64,000 bases of DNA from an uncultured Clostridia bacterium (GTDB lineage: Bacteria; Bacillota; Clostridia; Oscillospirales; Ruminococcaceae): contig CAMVGH010000002.1 in the NCBI GenBank assembly GCA_947166945.1, positions 22,528 through 86,527 of the forward strand, read 5' to 3'. The notes under the pieces are model-generated. The model was given only the letters and a program-made list of their open reading frames with translations, made no database searches and was not told where the DNA came from. Shown piece by piece: positions 52,969 to 61,059 of the stretch (the first letter of the stretch is position 1; each line of letters begins with the position of its first letter). The position numbers and the translations under genes were made by a program.

Positions 52969-53247
52969 TCATTCCATCATCTTCGGCACAACATAGCAGT
53001 TGTCACGCGGAGAGGTATTCTGCTGGAGCTTCTCGGTTGGGAACGACGGGGCGGGGATATCCCTGCGCAGATCGTCATACCGGATCTCATTATGGTCTTT
53101 GGTGTCGTCGTAGGTTATGTCGTACTCTTTGATCGTGTCCATGAGCGCGATGATGTCGGACATCTCCGCGAGAGCCTTCTGCTGCTCTTCCTCGGTGAAG
53201 TTGAGCTTGGACAGACGGCAGATATGGTCAAGTGTAGCTATATCCAT
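52969..53247 (-). CDS. gatC: aspartyl/glutamyl-tRNA amidotransferase subunit C
   Basis: A 92-residue GatC, the clasp holding GatA and GatB together: DIATLDHICRLSKLNFTEEE at the N terminus and a C-terminal RDDIPAPS-like RRDIPAPSFPTEKLQQNT. First gene of the operon, 45 bp after the -10, with AAAGGAACAGAAG upstream. Confidence 0.94.
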   Translation of the reverse strand: MDIATLDHICRLSKLNFTEEEQQKALAEMSDIIALMDTIKEYDITYDDTKDHNEIRYDDLRRDIPAPSFPTEKLQQNTSPRDNCYVVPKMME

Positions 53248-53291
53248 TCTTCTGTTCCTTTCATAGGGTAATATTAATCATTATCCAATCT

Positions 53292-53320
53292 ATTATACTA
53301 TAAAATATATAATATTGCAA
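53292..53320 (-). promoter_or_regulatory. promoter of the gatCAB-aspS operon
   Basis: Minus strand TTGCAA (53315-53320), 17-bp spacer, TATAAT (53292-53297). CGGGAA/TTCCCG (53338-53352) just after the abi gene is a short hairpin that may help end that transcript. Confidence 0.8.
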
Positions 53321-53353
53321 GTGTTTTTTTGAAATTTCGGGAAAATTCCCGTT

Positions 53354-54247
53354 CTATTCCGTCTTATCCACCAGATAATCCTGCCAGTCATCGGGAAATC
53401 CGATGCGGTAAAGCTCGATATGAGGAGCATATTCCGCTATCAGCAGGGAGAGCTTGCCTGCAAACGAGGTATTCCATATCTCATTGCGCGGAAAGAGCTG
53501 TTTGAGTACAAGGACATAGTCAAAGAGAGTGTTGTTCATCGGTCTTTCAAGACCGGGTATCTGTTTCGGGACAGTGCCGAAGGGGTCATCGTACAGTCTG
53601 GTGTAGTGGGCGCAGCGGTTCCGGAGCTCGGACAGGCATTGCAGCCAGCTCTCAACGCAACGGTAAGGCAGTCCGAAGGCAGAATCCGCAATTGCGCGCT
53701 TATCCTCCACCTTCATATCGCTGTAAAATGTGTTAAGAGAACCGAAGCTGAAAAGCTCCATTATTACCCATAGCGGGAACGCGCCGCCGTACTTCTTCAT
53801 GTGGTGAGTTACAAGCTGTTCTCCGGTATTGTTCTCGATCATGCGGTCGATGCGCTTCAGAAATGCCTTGTGGTTATGATGATTGTCGAAGCTCGCCTCG
53901 TTGAGATAGCCGAGCGCCCCATATTTCAGCGCATGGTAGTTGGAGACATTGGCACGCATGGTTATCTCGACTTCCTCCAGCGCGGTCAGCAGCAGCGAGC
54001 GCATCAGACGGTCAAAATCGTAGATGTGCATTACCGTCTCGAAACTCGTACCCTCGCGGTAGCGGTTCTTCGTTTCAAGGAATACCGCAAAGTAATGGGC
54101 AAGCCGGTAGTAATTTATATTCGACAGCGCACAGACTGCGTGTTCGTAGTCCTCGACCACACAGCCGCGGCTTTTCAGTTTTTCTATCTGGTCTTCGACG
54201 GTAGCCGGGCTTTTTACCCGCTGGAACTTCTGTTCGGTCTTTGCCAT
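53354..54247 (-). CDS. Abi_2 (AbiD/AbiF) family HEPN RNase-like protein
   Basis: A 297-residue member of the Abi_2 family, known from abortive-infection systems. The family motif NINYYRLAHY is at 43-52 and a HEPN RNase signature R-x4-H is at Arg209 to His214 (RNRCAH), in SELRNRCAHYTRLYD. The product would be a cytoplasmic RNA-cleaving toxin-like enzyme. The start at 54247 has AAAGGATCGGGTTCT upstream; an ATG eight codons earlier has none. The gene stands alone between gatC and a Nudix gene, with a consensus promoter and no obvious antitoxin gene. The defence role is inferred from family membership. Confidence 0.85.
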   Translation of the reverse strand: MAKTEQKFQRVKSPATVEDQIEKLKSRGCVVEDYEHAVCALSNINYYRLAHYFAVFLETKNRYREGTSFETVMHIYDFDRLMRSLLLTALEEVEITMRANVSNYHALKYGALGYLNEASFDNHHNHKAFLKRIDRMIENNTGEQLVTHHMKKYGGAFPLWVIMELFSFGSLNTFYSDMKVEDKRAIADSAFGLPYRCVESWLQCLSELRNRCAHYTRLYDDPFGTVPKQIPGLERPMNNTLFDYVLVLKQLFPRNEIWNTSFAGKLSLLIAEYAPHIELYRIGFPDDWQDYLVDKTE

Positions 54248-54280
54248 AGAACCCGATCCTTTCCGGTGCATATATAAGTG

Positions 54281-54309
54281 ATTATACTACTTTTCCGGTT
54301 TTATGTCAA
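54281..54309 (-). promoter_or_regulatory. consensus promoter of the Abi_2 gene
   Basis: Minus strand TTGACA (54304-54309), 17-bp spacer, TATAAT (54281-54286): exact consensus, 33 bp before the ATG. Confidence 0.9.
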
Positions 54310-54358
54310 TCATACGGACATAATTTGCGTCGTTTTATAACTTTTTTATTCAAAACAG

Positions 54359-54387
54359 GTGACAAAACGTAAGTTTTGTGATATAAT
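54359..54387 (+). promoter_or_regulatory. promoter of the Nudix gene, with palindromic spacer
   Basis: AAAACAG then GTGACA (54359-54364), 17-bp spacer, TATAAT (54382-54387). The inverted repeat ACAAAAC-GTAA-GTTTTGT fills the spacer. The same upstream sequence recurs before the HD-GYP gene. Confidence 0.75.
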
Positions 54388-54444
54388 GTTATCAACAGAA
54401 GTATGCACGCACATACTTACCCATTATATGAAAGGATTGAGCCG

Positions 54445-54858
54445 ATGAATTACGAAAAGTCATGCGGCGCCGTTGTTTACCGAAAGTACCATGGAAATAC
54501 CGAGATCCTTCTGATACGGCATATAAAGTCCGGCTGCTGGTCATTCCCGAAAGGCCATGTAGAAAAGGGCGAGACCGAGACCCAGACTGCCGCCAGGGAG
54601 ATCAAGGAGGAAACGAATATCGATGTGCTGATAGATGACGGCTTCCGTGAGACTGTCACCTTCAGCCCCCGCCGCGATACCAGCAAGACGGTCGTCTATT
54701 TCGTGGGAAAGGCGATCAGCCGCGACGCGAAGCCGCAGCTCGACGAGATCTCCGAAATGAGATGGATGGAGATAGGACAGGCGGTGTCCTACCTTACATA
54801 TGACAACGACAAGATGATAGCAACAAAAGCCAAGGCTTTCATCTCGCTGATGAAATGA
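54445..54858 (+). CDS. Nudix hydrolase (Ap4A-hydrolase-like)
   Basis: A 137-residue Nudix protein. The box starts at G37: GHVEKGE...REIKEETN, matching the consensus but with Asn at the final Gly. The early SCGAVVYRK and the WSFPKGHVEKGE lead are those of bis(5'-nucleosyl)-tetraphosphatases, which clear dinucleoside polyphosphate alarmones. The start at 54445 has AAAGGATTGAGCCG before it. A separate promoter resembling that of the downstream HD-GYP gene suggests shared control. Confidence 0.85.
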   Translation: MNYEKSCGAVVYRKYHGNTEILLIRHIKSGCWSFPKGHVEKGETETQTAAREIKEETNIDVLIDDGFRETVTFSPRRDTSKTVVYFVGKAISRDAKPQLDEISEMRWMEIGQAVSYLTYDNDKMIATKAKAFISLMK

Positions 54859-54861
54859 CAG

Positions 54862-54892
54862 AAAAGCCCCATATATTGGGGTTTTTTCTTTT
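54862..54892 (+). terminator. terminator of the Nudix gene
   Basis: Stem AAAAGCCCC / GGGGTTTTTT (54862-54870 / 54878-54887) with the 7-nt loop ATATATT, then CTTTTT. Confidence 0.85.
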
Positions 54893-54939
54893 TAATGCAA
54901 TATATTTTGAAATTTTTTGAAAAAATCCTTGCAAAACAG

Positions 54940-54968
54940 GTGACAAATCACAAAAAATGTGATATAAT
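54940..54968 (+). promoter_or_regulatory. promoter of the HD-GYP gene, twin of the Nudix promoter
   Basis: CAAAACAG then GTGACA (54940-54945), 17-bp spacer, TATAAT (54963-54968). The spacer contains TCACA-AAAAA-TGTGA. Identity with the Nudix promoter extends over CAAAACAGGTGACAAA and TGTGATATAAT. Confidence 0.8.
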
Positions 54969-55023
54969 ATATTGTGTGTAATTTTGTTTCGAATAACAAT
55001 ATGCGATGAAAGGAGGAACTGCT

Positions 55024-56148
55024 ATGGCAAATGCCGCTGCAACGAGTTCGATGAAAATAAAAGTCGAGGAGCTCGAATCGGGAATGGTCACATCGGAAGA
55101 TGTCATCGAGCCGGGGACCGACCGTGTTCTGCTCCTTAAAGGCACCACTCTCGACAGCGTTATGATCTTCAATCTCAAAGAACGCTACAATGTAGGCGAA
55201 GTGTTCATCAGGAAAGCCTTCAGCGCGGCAAGCATTTCGGAAGAGATGCGTGCCGAGATAAATATACACGAATCCCTTACCACCCTGAAAGATGTTTTCG
55301 GCTCAGATGAACAGAAGCCGATAACCGAACTGAGCAAAGAAGCGTCAAAGCAGATCTCCAATGTCACGAACGAGCTGATCACCAGCCTGTACGCCGATGA
55401 CAATATCCTGCTGAAAATGCACCAGCTCCAGTCTTATGACGATTATACATACAAGCACTGCCTTCGCGTTGCAATGATGTCGGTCACAATAGGCAAAAGT
55501 CTTGACCTGCCGAGAAAACAGATGCGTGATCTATGTGAGGCAGCCCTGCTCCACGATATCGGGAAACGTACCATAGATGTCGATATCATACGCAAACCCG
55601 GCAGACTTACCGACGACGAGTTCATGGCTATAAAAAAGCACCCTCAGAACGGCTATCTGCTTCTCAGAAAGAACGGCAGCTACTCCGAAGAGATACTCAA
55701 CGCGGTGCTCATGCACCATGAAAAATACGACGGCACCGGCTACCCACTCGGACTGAAAGGAAATCAGATAACCTATCTTGCCCGCATCATCACAGTAGCG
55801 GACGTTTATGACGCGCTTACCTCGAACCGCCCCTACCGCCAGCCGTGGAGCGTCGCGGAAGCCGAGGAATTCATGATGGGCGGTGCAAACACCCACTTTG
55901 ACTATGACATAATCACCGCGTTCCTCGCGGCATTCGCGCCGTTCCCCGTCGGCAGCAAGGTGATACTCAGCGACGGCAGAGTCGGGACCGTGATGAGCAA
56001 CAATACAAACGTTCTTCGCCCGGTCATCAGAGTCGGCAGCTTTATGGGCGGCGAGGAGATAATCGACCTGTACAATGATTTCAGATATCTCACTCTGTCG
56101 ATCAAATCACTCGACAAGCGTGGTATGGAAATGGTAGAAGCAAAATAA
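55024..56148 (+). CDS. HD-GYP domain protein, probable c-di-GMP phosphodiesterase
   Basis: A 374-residue protein. Residues 1-110 form an N-terminal region with MKIKVEELESGMVTSEDV, common before clostridial HD-GYP domains. The HD-GYP domain spans about 130-310: HDIGK (His-Asp near 177-178), HHEKYDGTGYP (near 231-241) and DVYDALTSNRPYR. These are the metal and GYP residues of cyclic-di-GMP phosphodiesterases. A C-terminal beta-rich tail (GSKVILSDGRVGTV) follows. The start at 55024 has AAAGGAGG upstream. No signal peptide or membrane helix. Confidence 0.88.
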   Translation: MANAAATSSMKIKVEELESGMVTSEDVIEPGTDRVLLLKGTTLDSVMIFNLKERYNVGEVFIRKAFSAASISEEMRAEINIHESLTTLKDVFGSDEQKPITELSKEASKQISNVTNELITSLYADDNILLKMHQLQSYDDYTYKHCLRVAMMSVTIGKSLDLPRKQMRDLCEAALLHDIGKRTIDVDIIRKPGRLTDDEFMAIKKHPQNGYLLLRKNGSYSEEILNAVLMHHEKYDGTGYPLGLKGNQITYLARIITVADVYDALTSNRPYRQPWSVAEAEEFMMGGANTHFDYDIITAFLAAFAPFPVGSKVILSDGRVGTVMSNNTNVLRPVIRVGSFMGGEEIIDLYNDFRYLTLSIKSLDKRGMEMVEAK

Positions 56149-56182
56149 ATCAGACAATATATAAAGAAAGGAAACACAGACA

Positions 56183-57499
56183 ATGGCAAAGGTAGTAAAG
56201 TTCGGAGGCAGTTCTCTCGCCGACGCAAATCAGTTCCGCAAGGTAGCGGATATCATCAGGAGCGACAAGGAGCGCAGATACGTTGTACCAAGCGCACCCG
56301 GCAAGCGCTTCTCAGACGACACGAAAGTCACGGATATGCTGTACAAGTGCTATGACGATGTATGCGGCGGCGCAAACGCAGTGGCGGCATTTCTCCCCAT
56401 AGCAGAGAGATACAACGGGATAATCAGCGATCTCGGACTCACGATCTCGCTTGACCGCGAATTTGAAGAGATAACCGACAACTTCACCAAACGTGCCGGA
56501 AGAGACTATGCAGCAAGCCGCGGTGAATACCTCAACGGCATTATCCTCGCCAATTACCTCGGCTTTGCTTTCGTTGACGCAGCAAAGGGCATCTTCTTCA
56601 AGGCAAACGGCGAATTCGACGCGGATCTCACCGATGCCACACTCGCCTCTATCCTCGAAGGCTATGACTGCGCTGTAATACCGGGCTTCTACGGAGCAAA
56701 TCCCGACGGTTCGATACGCACCTTCTCCCGCGGCGGAAGCGACTTCACAGGTTCCGTTGTAGCAAAGGCTATCGGCGCGGAACTGTATGAGAACTGGACG
56801 GACGTTCCCGGCTTCGCCGTGGCGGATCCAAGAATAGTAGATAACCCCGAATTCATCGACATTATCACATACAGAGAACTCCGCGAGCTTTCCTATATGG
56901 GTGCCACCGTGCTTCATCAGGACGCTATCTTCCCCGTAAGAAACGCGAAAATACCGATCAACATCAAGAATACCAACGACCCCTCCGCAAAAGGAACAAT
57001 GATCGTCCCCGAAGCTCCGGAGGGCAGCTCAAAGCATATAATCACCGGTATCGCCGGCAAGAAGAATTTCAGCGCCGTAGCTATAGAAAAGGACGAGATG
57101 AACGGCGAGATAGGCTTCCTCCGCCGCATACTCACCCTCATGGACGTAGAGAAGATCAATTTTGAGCATATCCCAACCGGCATCGACACCATGACCCTCA
57201 TCATCGACAGCGACGATATCAAGGCTCACCCCAATTTTGTGGAGCGTGTGAATGAGGTGTGCCACCCCAACCACATAGAAGTGGAGCATGATCTTGCGCT
57301 CATCGCGGTCGTAGGACGCGGAATGAAGGCTACAAAAGGTACCGCTACCCGCATATTCGCCGCTCTGTCCCACGCAAATATCAATATCAAGATGATAGAT
57401 CAGGGCTCCTCCGAGCTGAATATCATCATCGGTATCCGCGAGGAGGATTTCAACGAGGCTATCCGCGTTATATACAATATGTTTATGTTACAGGAATAA
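56183..57499 (+). CDS. aspartate kinase
   Basis: A 438-residue aspartokinase, first step of the Lys/Thr/Met pathway. The kinase signature KVVKFGGSSLA is at the N terminus, FSRGGSDFTGSVVAKA near 176-191, and two C-terminal ACT domains (about 300-438) imply feedback inhibition. Compared with LysC types it has an extended N-terminal lobe. AAAGGAAACACAGACA precedes the ATG, 34 bp after the HD-GYP stop; the same transcript is possible. Confidence 0.94.
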   Translation: MAKVVKFGGSSLADANQFRKVADIIRSDKERRYVVPSAPGKRFSDDTKVTDMLYKCYDDVCGGANAVAAFLPIAERYNGIISDLGLTISLDREFEEITDNFTKRAGRDYAASRGEYLNGIILANYLGFAFVDAAKGIFFKANGEFDADLTDATLASILEGYDCAVIPGFYGANPDGSIRTFSRGGSDFTGSVVAKAIGAELYENWTDVPGFAVADPRIVDNPEFIDIITYRELRELSYMGATVLHQDAIFPVRNAKIPINIKNTNDPSAKGTMIVPEAPEGSSKHIITGIAGKKNFSAVAIEKDEMNGEIGFLRRILTLMDVEKINFEHIPTGIDTMTLIIDSDDIKAHPNFVERVNEVCHPNHIEVEHDLALIAVVGRGMKATKGTATRIFAALSHANINIKMIDQGSSELNIIIGIREEDFNEAIRVIYNMFMLQE

Positions 57500-57514
57500 C
57501 AGGGAGAACGCAGA

Positions 57515-58090
57515 ATGAAATTAGAAAATATCAAGGTCTATGACCTCGAAGAATGTATAAAAGCGTGCAAGTATTCCTATGCCGTGGATACAAGCGCAGT
57601 GGACGGCGAGATCACAAATACGATCATAAAGCTCGCACAGTCCGGCAAGGGCGAGGGACATGACCAGTTCATGACAGGCATACGCGTGGCATTTGACCTC
57701 ACATTCACCGTAAAGGCATGGACAGAGGCTGAACGCTACCGCTTTCTGGAGTTCGTGTCCAGCCAGTCCACAATGCACCGCATAGCGAAATTCGATCTCT
57801 CGAAGCAGTACAACAAGTATGTCGATCCGAGAATGATCGAGATAATGAACGAACTCAAAGACCGCTACAACGAAACGCAGGATCCCGAGGATTATCTGCG
57901 TCTGCTGTACAGCAATCCCTGCGGCTTTGAGCTTACAGCGCGGCTCACCACAAACTACCGCGCACTCAAAACTATCTATTCCCAGCGAAAGAACCACCGT
58001 CTTCCCGAGTGGCGGGAATTCTGCAAGGAAATAGAAAAGCTACCCTACGCGAAGGAACTGATCGTTGGCAAAACAGATACAGCCGAATAA
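57515..58090 (+). CDS. hypothetical protein, possibly ThyX-fold or phage-related
   Basis: A 191-residue soluble protein I do not firmly recognise. Conserved-looking parts are GHDQFMTGIRVAFDLTFTVKAW (60-83), FVSSQSTMHRIAKF (90-103) and the basic RLTTNYRALKTIYSQRKNHRLPEW (152-175). The SSQS/HRI pattern followed by a basic Arg-rich segment recalls flavin-dependent thymidylate synthase folds, and very similar proteins are common in phage and prophage, as I recall. No flavin motif RHR is seen. It has GGGAGAACGCAGA before the ATG, 15 bp after aspartate kinase, and a strong terminator after it. Confidence 0.55.
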   Translation: MKLENIKVYDLEECIKACKYSYAVDTSAVDGEITNTIIKLAQSGKGEGHDQFMTGIRVAFDLTFTVKAWTEAERYRFLEFVSSQSTMHRIAKFDLSKQYNKYVDPRMIEIMNELKDRYNETQDPEDYLRLLYSNPCGFELTARLTTNYRALKTIYSQRKNHRLPEWREFCKEIEKLPYAKELIVGKTDTAE

Positions 58091-58095
58091 TACAG

Positions 58096-58137
58096 AACTC
58101 CCGGAAGCATGAAACTTCCGGGAGTTTTTTTATTTTG
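58096..58137 (+). terminator. rho-independent terminator
   Basis: 12-bp perfect stem AACTCCCGGAAG (58096-58107) / CTTCCGGGAGTT (58115-58126) and TTTTTTATTTT. It reaches into the 3' end of the minus-strand membrane protein gene. Confidence 0.93.
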
Positions 58138-58396
58138 GTATGACGAATGCCCGCATGAACAGTCCGACGGCGCATACTGGGGACAAGAGGGTAAGTATGA
58201 TACCGGAAATGAGCATTGCATTTCCTTTCCGCAGCCCCCGCTTTTCAGCTCTGCTGCGGCGAACGAGCGCAGCGATGAACAACACCGCGCCCGCAGCGCC
58301 GATCGTACCGATGATAAGAAGCGGTACAAAATATTTTATTATGAACGCAGCCACTATTCCCAGCATAAGAACGGTCAGAATACCTACAAACGCCAT
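58130..58396 (-). CDS. small membrane protein
   Basis: An 88-residue protein with three predicted transmembrane helices (about 3-20, 22-43 and 62-82) and a basic loop RRSRAEKRGLRKG between the second and third. No domain is recognised. It starts 4 bp after the phosphoglucomutase stop on the same strand, with AAAGGGCTGATTTA as ribosome-binding region, so it is the last gene of that transcript. Confidence 0.6.
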   Translation of the reverse strand: MAFVGILTVLMLGIVAAFIIKYFVPLLIIGTIGAAGAVLFIAALVRRSRAEKRGLRKGNAMLISGIILTLLSPVCAVGLFMRAFVIPK

Positions 58397-58400
58397 TAAA

Positions 58401-60119
58401 TCAGCCCTTTACAACCTTTGTGAATGCTTCGGCATACTTTGCCTGAAGCGCAGCGGCTTCCTCGTTGGTCTTGCCTATGGTGGTGTAGTAGATCTTGATC
58501 TTGGGTTCTGTGCCGGAGGGACGGATGACCAGTGACGCGCCGTCCTCAAGATACAGCGTGATGACATTGGACTTCGGGAGCTCGATCTTGGTCTTTGCTC
58601 CGGTGGTGAGATCGGTCTTTTCACTTGCATCATAATCCGCAACAGCGGTCACCTTTGTACCCGCGATATCCTTCGGAACATCTGTGCGAATAGAGTTCAT
58701 TATCTCCTGCATCTTAGCCATACCACTCTCGCCCTCGAACGCGAAGTTGTCGAGCTTGTTGCAGTATGAGCCGTATTCTGCGTACATTCTCTTTCTCGCC
58801 TCGATGAGAGATATACCCTGAGCGCGGTAGAACGCCGCCATTTCACAGATGAGCATTGAAGCCACAACAGCGTCCTTATCGCGTACATAGCCGCCGGCGA
58901 GATAGCCGTAGCTCTCTTCAAAGCCGAAGATATAGCGGTCTGTCTCACCCTTTGCCTCAAGGAATCCTATCTGCTCACCGATGAATTTGAAACCGGTGAG
59001 GACTTCGATAAGCTCGATGCCGTATTTCTTGGCGATAGCGCGTGTGAGATCGGTGGTAACTATGGTCTTGACCGCAACGGGATTTTCCGGCAGAGTGCCG
59101 AGAGCCTTTCTTTCCCTTGCGATATATTCAAGCAGCAGTGCGCCGACTTCATTTCCGGTAAACAGCGCATAGTCATCGCCGTCCGGTACCGCGATGCCGA
59201 CACGGTCACAGTCGGGGTCGGTCGCAAGCAGAAGGTCGGGTTTTTCTTTGCGGCAGAGTTCAAGCCCCTTCTGGAGAGCCTCCTTGAATTCGGGGTTCGG
59301 ATACGGACAGGTGGTGAAGTTTCCGTCGGGGTTCTCCTGCTCCGGAACTACGATGACTTCCTTTATGCCTGTTTCCTTGAGGATACGGCGGACGGGCTTG
59401 TTGCCTGTGCCGTTGAGGGGAGTATAGACTACTTTCAGACCCGCCCCGGCGCATACCTCGGGGTGAACTGCCTGCTTCTTCACTTCCGCCATATAAGCGT
59501 CTATGCACTTGTCGTCAATATACTTTATAAGTCCGCTCTTGATACCTTCTTCAAGAGAAATGGATCTGATGCCCTCAAATACATCGGTCTTGTTGATCTC
59601 GGCGAGAACTGCGTTCGCGGCGTCAATGGTCAGCTGGCAGCCGTCGGAGCCATATACCTTGTATCCGTTGTATTTTGCGGGATTATGGGAAGCTGTCACC
59701 ATAACACCCGCATCACAGCCGTAATAACGCACTGCCCATGAGAGCATGGGGGTAGGCATGAGTTCTTTGTAAATGAATACTCTTATCCCGTTTGCGGAAA
59801 GGACCTGTGCAACGGACTCCGCAAAATAGGTGGATTTGATGCGGCTGTCGTATGATACCGCTACAGAAGCGCCCTCGGGCTTTATCTTCATCAGGTAGGA
59901 CGCAAGACCCTGTGTAGCCTTGCATACGGTATAGTAGTTCATTCTGTTTGTTCCCGCGCCGATAACTCCGCGCAGTCCGCCTGTACCGAATTCGAGTTCA
60001 CGGTAGAAACGGTCGCTTATTTCTTCGGTCTTGCCCTCCACGGACTTCAGTTCGGTCTGAAGGTCGGGATCAACGGTAGCTTTTTCGAGCCAGAGCTTAT
60101 AAAGTGCATTGATGTCCAT
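58401..60119 (-). CDS. phospho-sugar mutase (phosphoglucomutase/phosphomannomutase)
   Basis: A 572-residue alpha-D-phosphohexomutase, interconverting glucose 1- and 6-phosphate (or mannose). The catalytic phosphoserine is in TASHNPAKYNGYK (near 143), the metal loop DPDCDRVGIA near 300, the sugar loop FGFEESYGYLAGG near 400 and the phosphate-binding RPSGTEPKIKIY near the C terminus. The start at 60119 has GGAAAGGACGATTATTT upstream; the longer frame to 60200 lacks support. It matches PgcA-type enzymes of Firmicutes in length and order. Confidence 0.94.
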   Translation of the reverse strand: MDINALYKLWLEKATVDPDLQTELKSVEGKTEEISDRFYRELEFGTGGLRGVIGAGTNRMNYYTVCKATQGLASYLMKIKPEGASVAVSYDSRIKSTYFAESVAQVLSANGIRVFIYKELMPTPMLSWAVRYYGCDAGVMVTASHNPAKYNGYKVYGSDGCQLTIDAANAVLAEINKTDVFEGIRSISLEEGIKSGLIKYIDDKCIDAYMAEVKKQAVHPEVCAGAGLKVVYTPLNGTGNKPVRRILKETGIKEVIVVPEQENPDGNFTTCPYPNPEFKEALQKGLELCRKEKPDLLLATDPDCDRVGIAVPDGDDYALFTGNEVGALLLEYIARERKALGTLPENPVAVKTIVTTDLTRAIAKKYGIELIEVLTGFKFIGEQIGFLEAKGETDRYIFGFEESYGYLAGGYVRDKDAVVASMLICEMAAFYRAQGISLIEARKRMYAEYGSYCNKLDNFAFEGESGMAKMQEIMNSIRTDVPKDIAGTKVTAVADYDASEKTDLTTGAKTKIELPKSNVITLYLEDGASLVIRPSGTEPKIKIYYTTIGKTNEEAAALQAKYAEAFTKVVKG

Positions 60120-60236
60120 AAATAATCGTCCTTTCCGGTTTATTGTAAGCGCGAGCTTACTATTGAATATTATTATACCATATATGGCACAAAAATGCAA
60201 TAAATAATACAGATTTTTTTAATAAATAATTCGACC

Positions 60237-60258
60237 CCGGCGGAAATATTTCCGTCGG
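60237..60258 (-). repeat. palindromic hairpin between the DUF1624-type and phosphoglucomutase genes
   Basis: 10-bp stem 60237-60246 / 60249-60258 with one G-T pair and a 2-nt loop. The AT-rich sequence AATTATTTATTAAAAAAA follows on the minus strand, but not immediately, so it may be a weak terminator of the cluster starting at 63046. Confidence 0.5.
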
Positions 60259-60288
60259 AGCCGACAGATAACAGCTATATTTCTTGAG

Positions 60289-61050
60289 TTACAGGAATAC
60301 CGTTGCCTGACCTGTGAACTTGTGGAAAAGGTCGAGTACCAGCATCAGGACCGGCTGATGCAGCATATAGATCAGGAGTCCGTGACGTCCGATGAACGAA
60401 AGTCCGCCGAAACGGGACATATAGAAGCCCTTTGCGGCTCTGCCGGACTTGAACCACACTCCAAGGGAAGCTCCTGCCATAAAAAGAAAGAAATAAGGGA
60501 TAAGAGGAAAATAATCTGCGCTGTAGAATGTTCCGGAAGGAAATCCCAGCGGGTAGAGCCAGTAATGTCCGTACAGGATATCAGGCATAGGGGCGGTAAA
60601 CAGCCCGTCAAAGCCTATATACCCGCGGGGGATATTCAGCGTCACCGCATACAGCAGTGCGAACAGCACTGTCCCGATAATGGCCGGTATGCGCTCGGTG
60701 AATTTCCCGATAAATCCGTATATCATAGCCGCTATCGCATAAAAATGCAGTACACCGAAAAGTATGATCTCAGAGGGCATGAATACAGCGGTCACAAATG
60801 TAAGCAGCATGGCACAGAAAAAATATTCCACACCGCGCCTGAAATTATTCTGCGAATAGTTTGAAGAGATGCCGGCTATGACGATGAATGTCCCTGCAAT
60901 GAGCGGCTGGAGCACCCTCATGAACATATCCACAGCGTTCGGCAGGTCGTGACAGTACACGAACGCGATATCATAATAGGCATGATATATTATCATGGCG
61001 ATGTACGCTATACCGCGCACCTCGTCAAGCATACCCACTCGTTTTCCCAT
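60289..61050 (-). CDS. heparan-alpha-glucosaminide N-acetyltransferase-like membrane protein (DUF1624)
   Basis: A 253-residue integral membrane protein with about seven helices. The N-terminal RVGMLDEVRGIAYIAMIIYHAYYD and the LFGVLHFYAIAAM helix with its conserved His match the HGSNAT catalytic/DUF1624 family, acetyl-CoA-dependent transacetylases that modify glycans. A C-terminal GRHGLLIYMLHQPVLM helix is also typical. The natural acceptor is unknown. It follows the HAD gene by 9 bp. Confidence 0.8.
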   Translation of the reverse strand: MGKRVGMLDEVRGIAYIAMIIYHAYYDIAFVYCHDLPNAVDMFMRVLQPLIAGTFIVIAGISSNYSQNNFRRGVEYFFCAMLLTFVTAVFMPSEIILFGVLHFYAIAAMIYGFIGKFTERIPAIIGTVLFALLYAVTLNIPRGYIGFDGLFTAPMPDILYGHYWLYPLGFPSGTFYSADYFPLIPYFFLFMAGASLGVWFKSGRAAKGFYMSRFGGLSFIGRHGLLIYMLHQPVLMLVLDLFHKFTGQATVFL

Positions 61051-61059
61051 ATATTCTCC

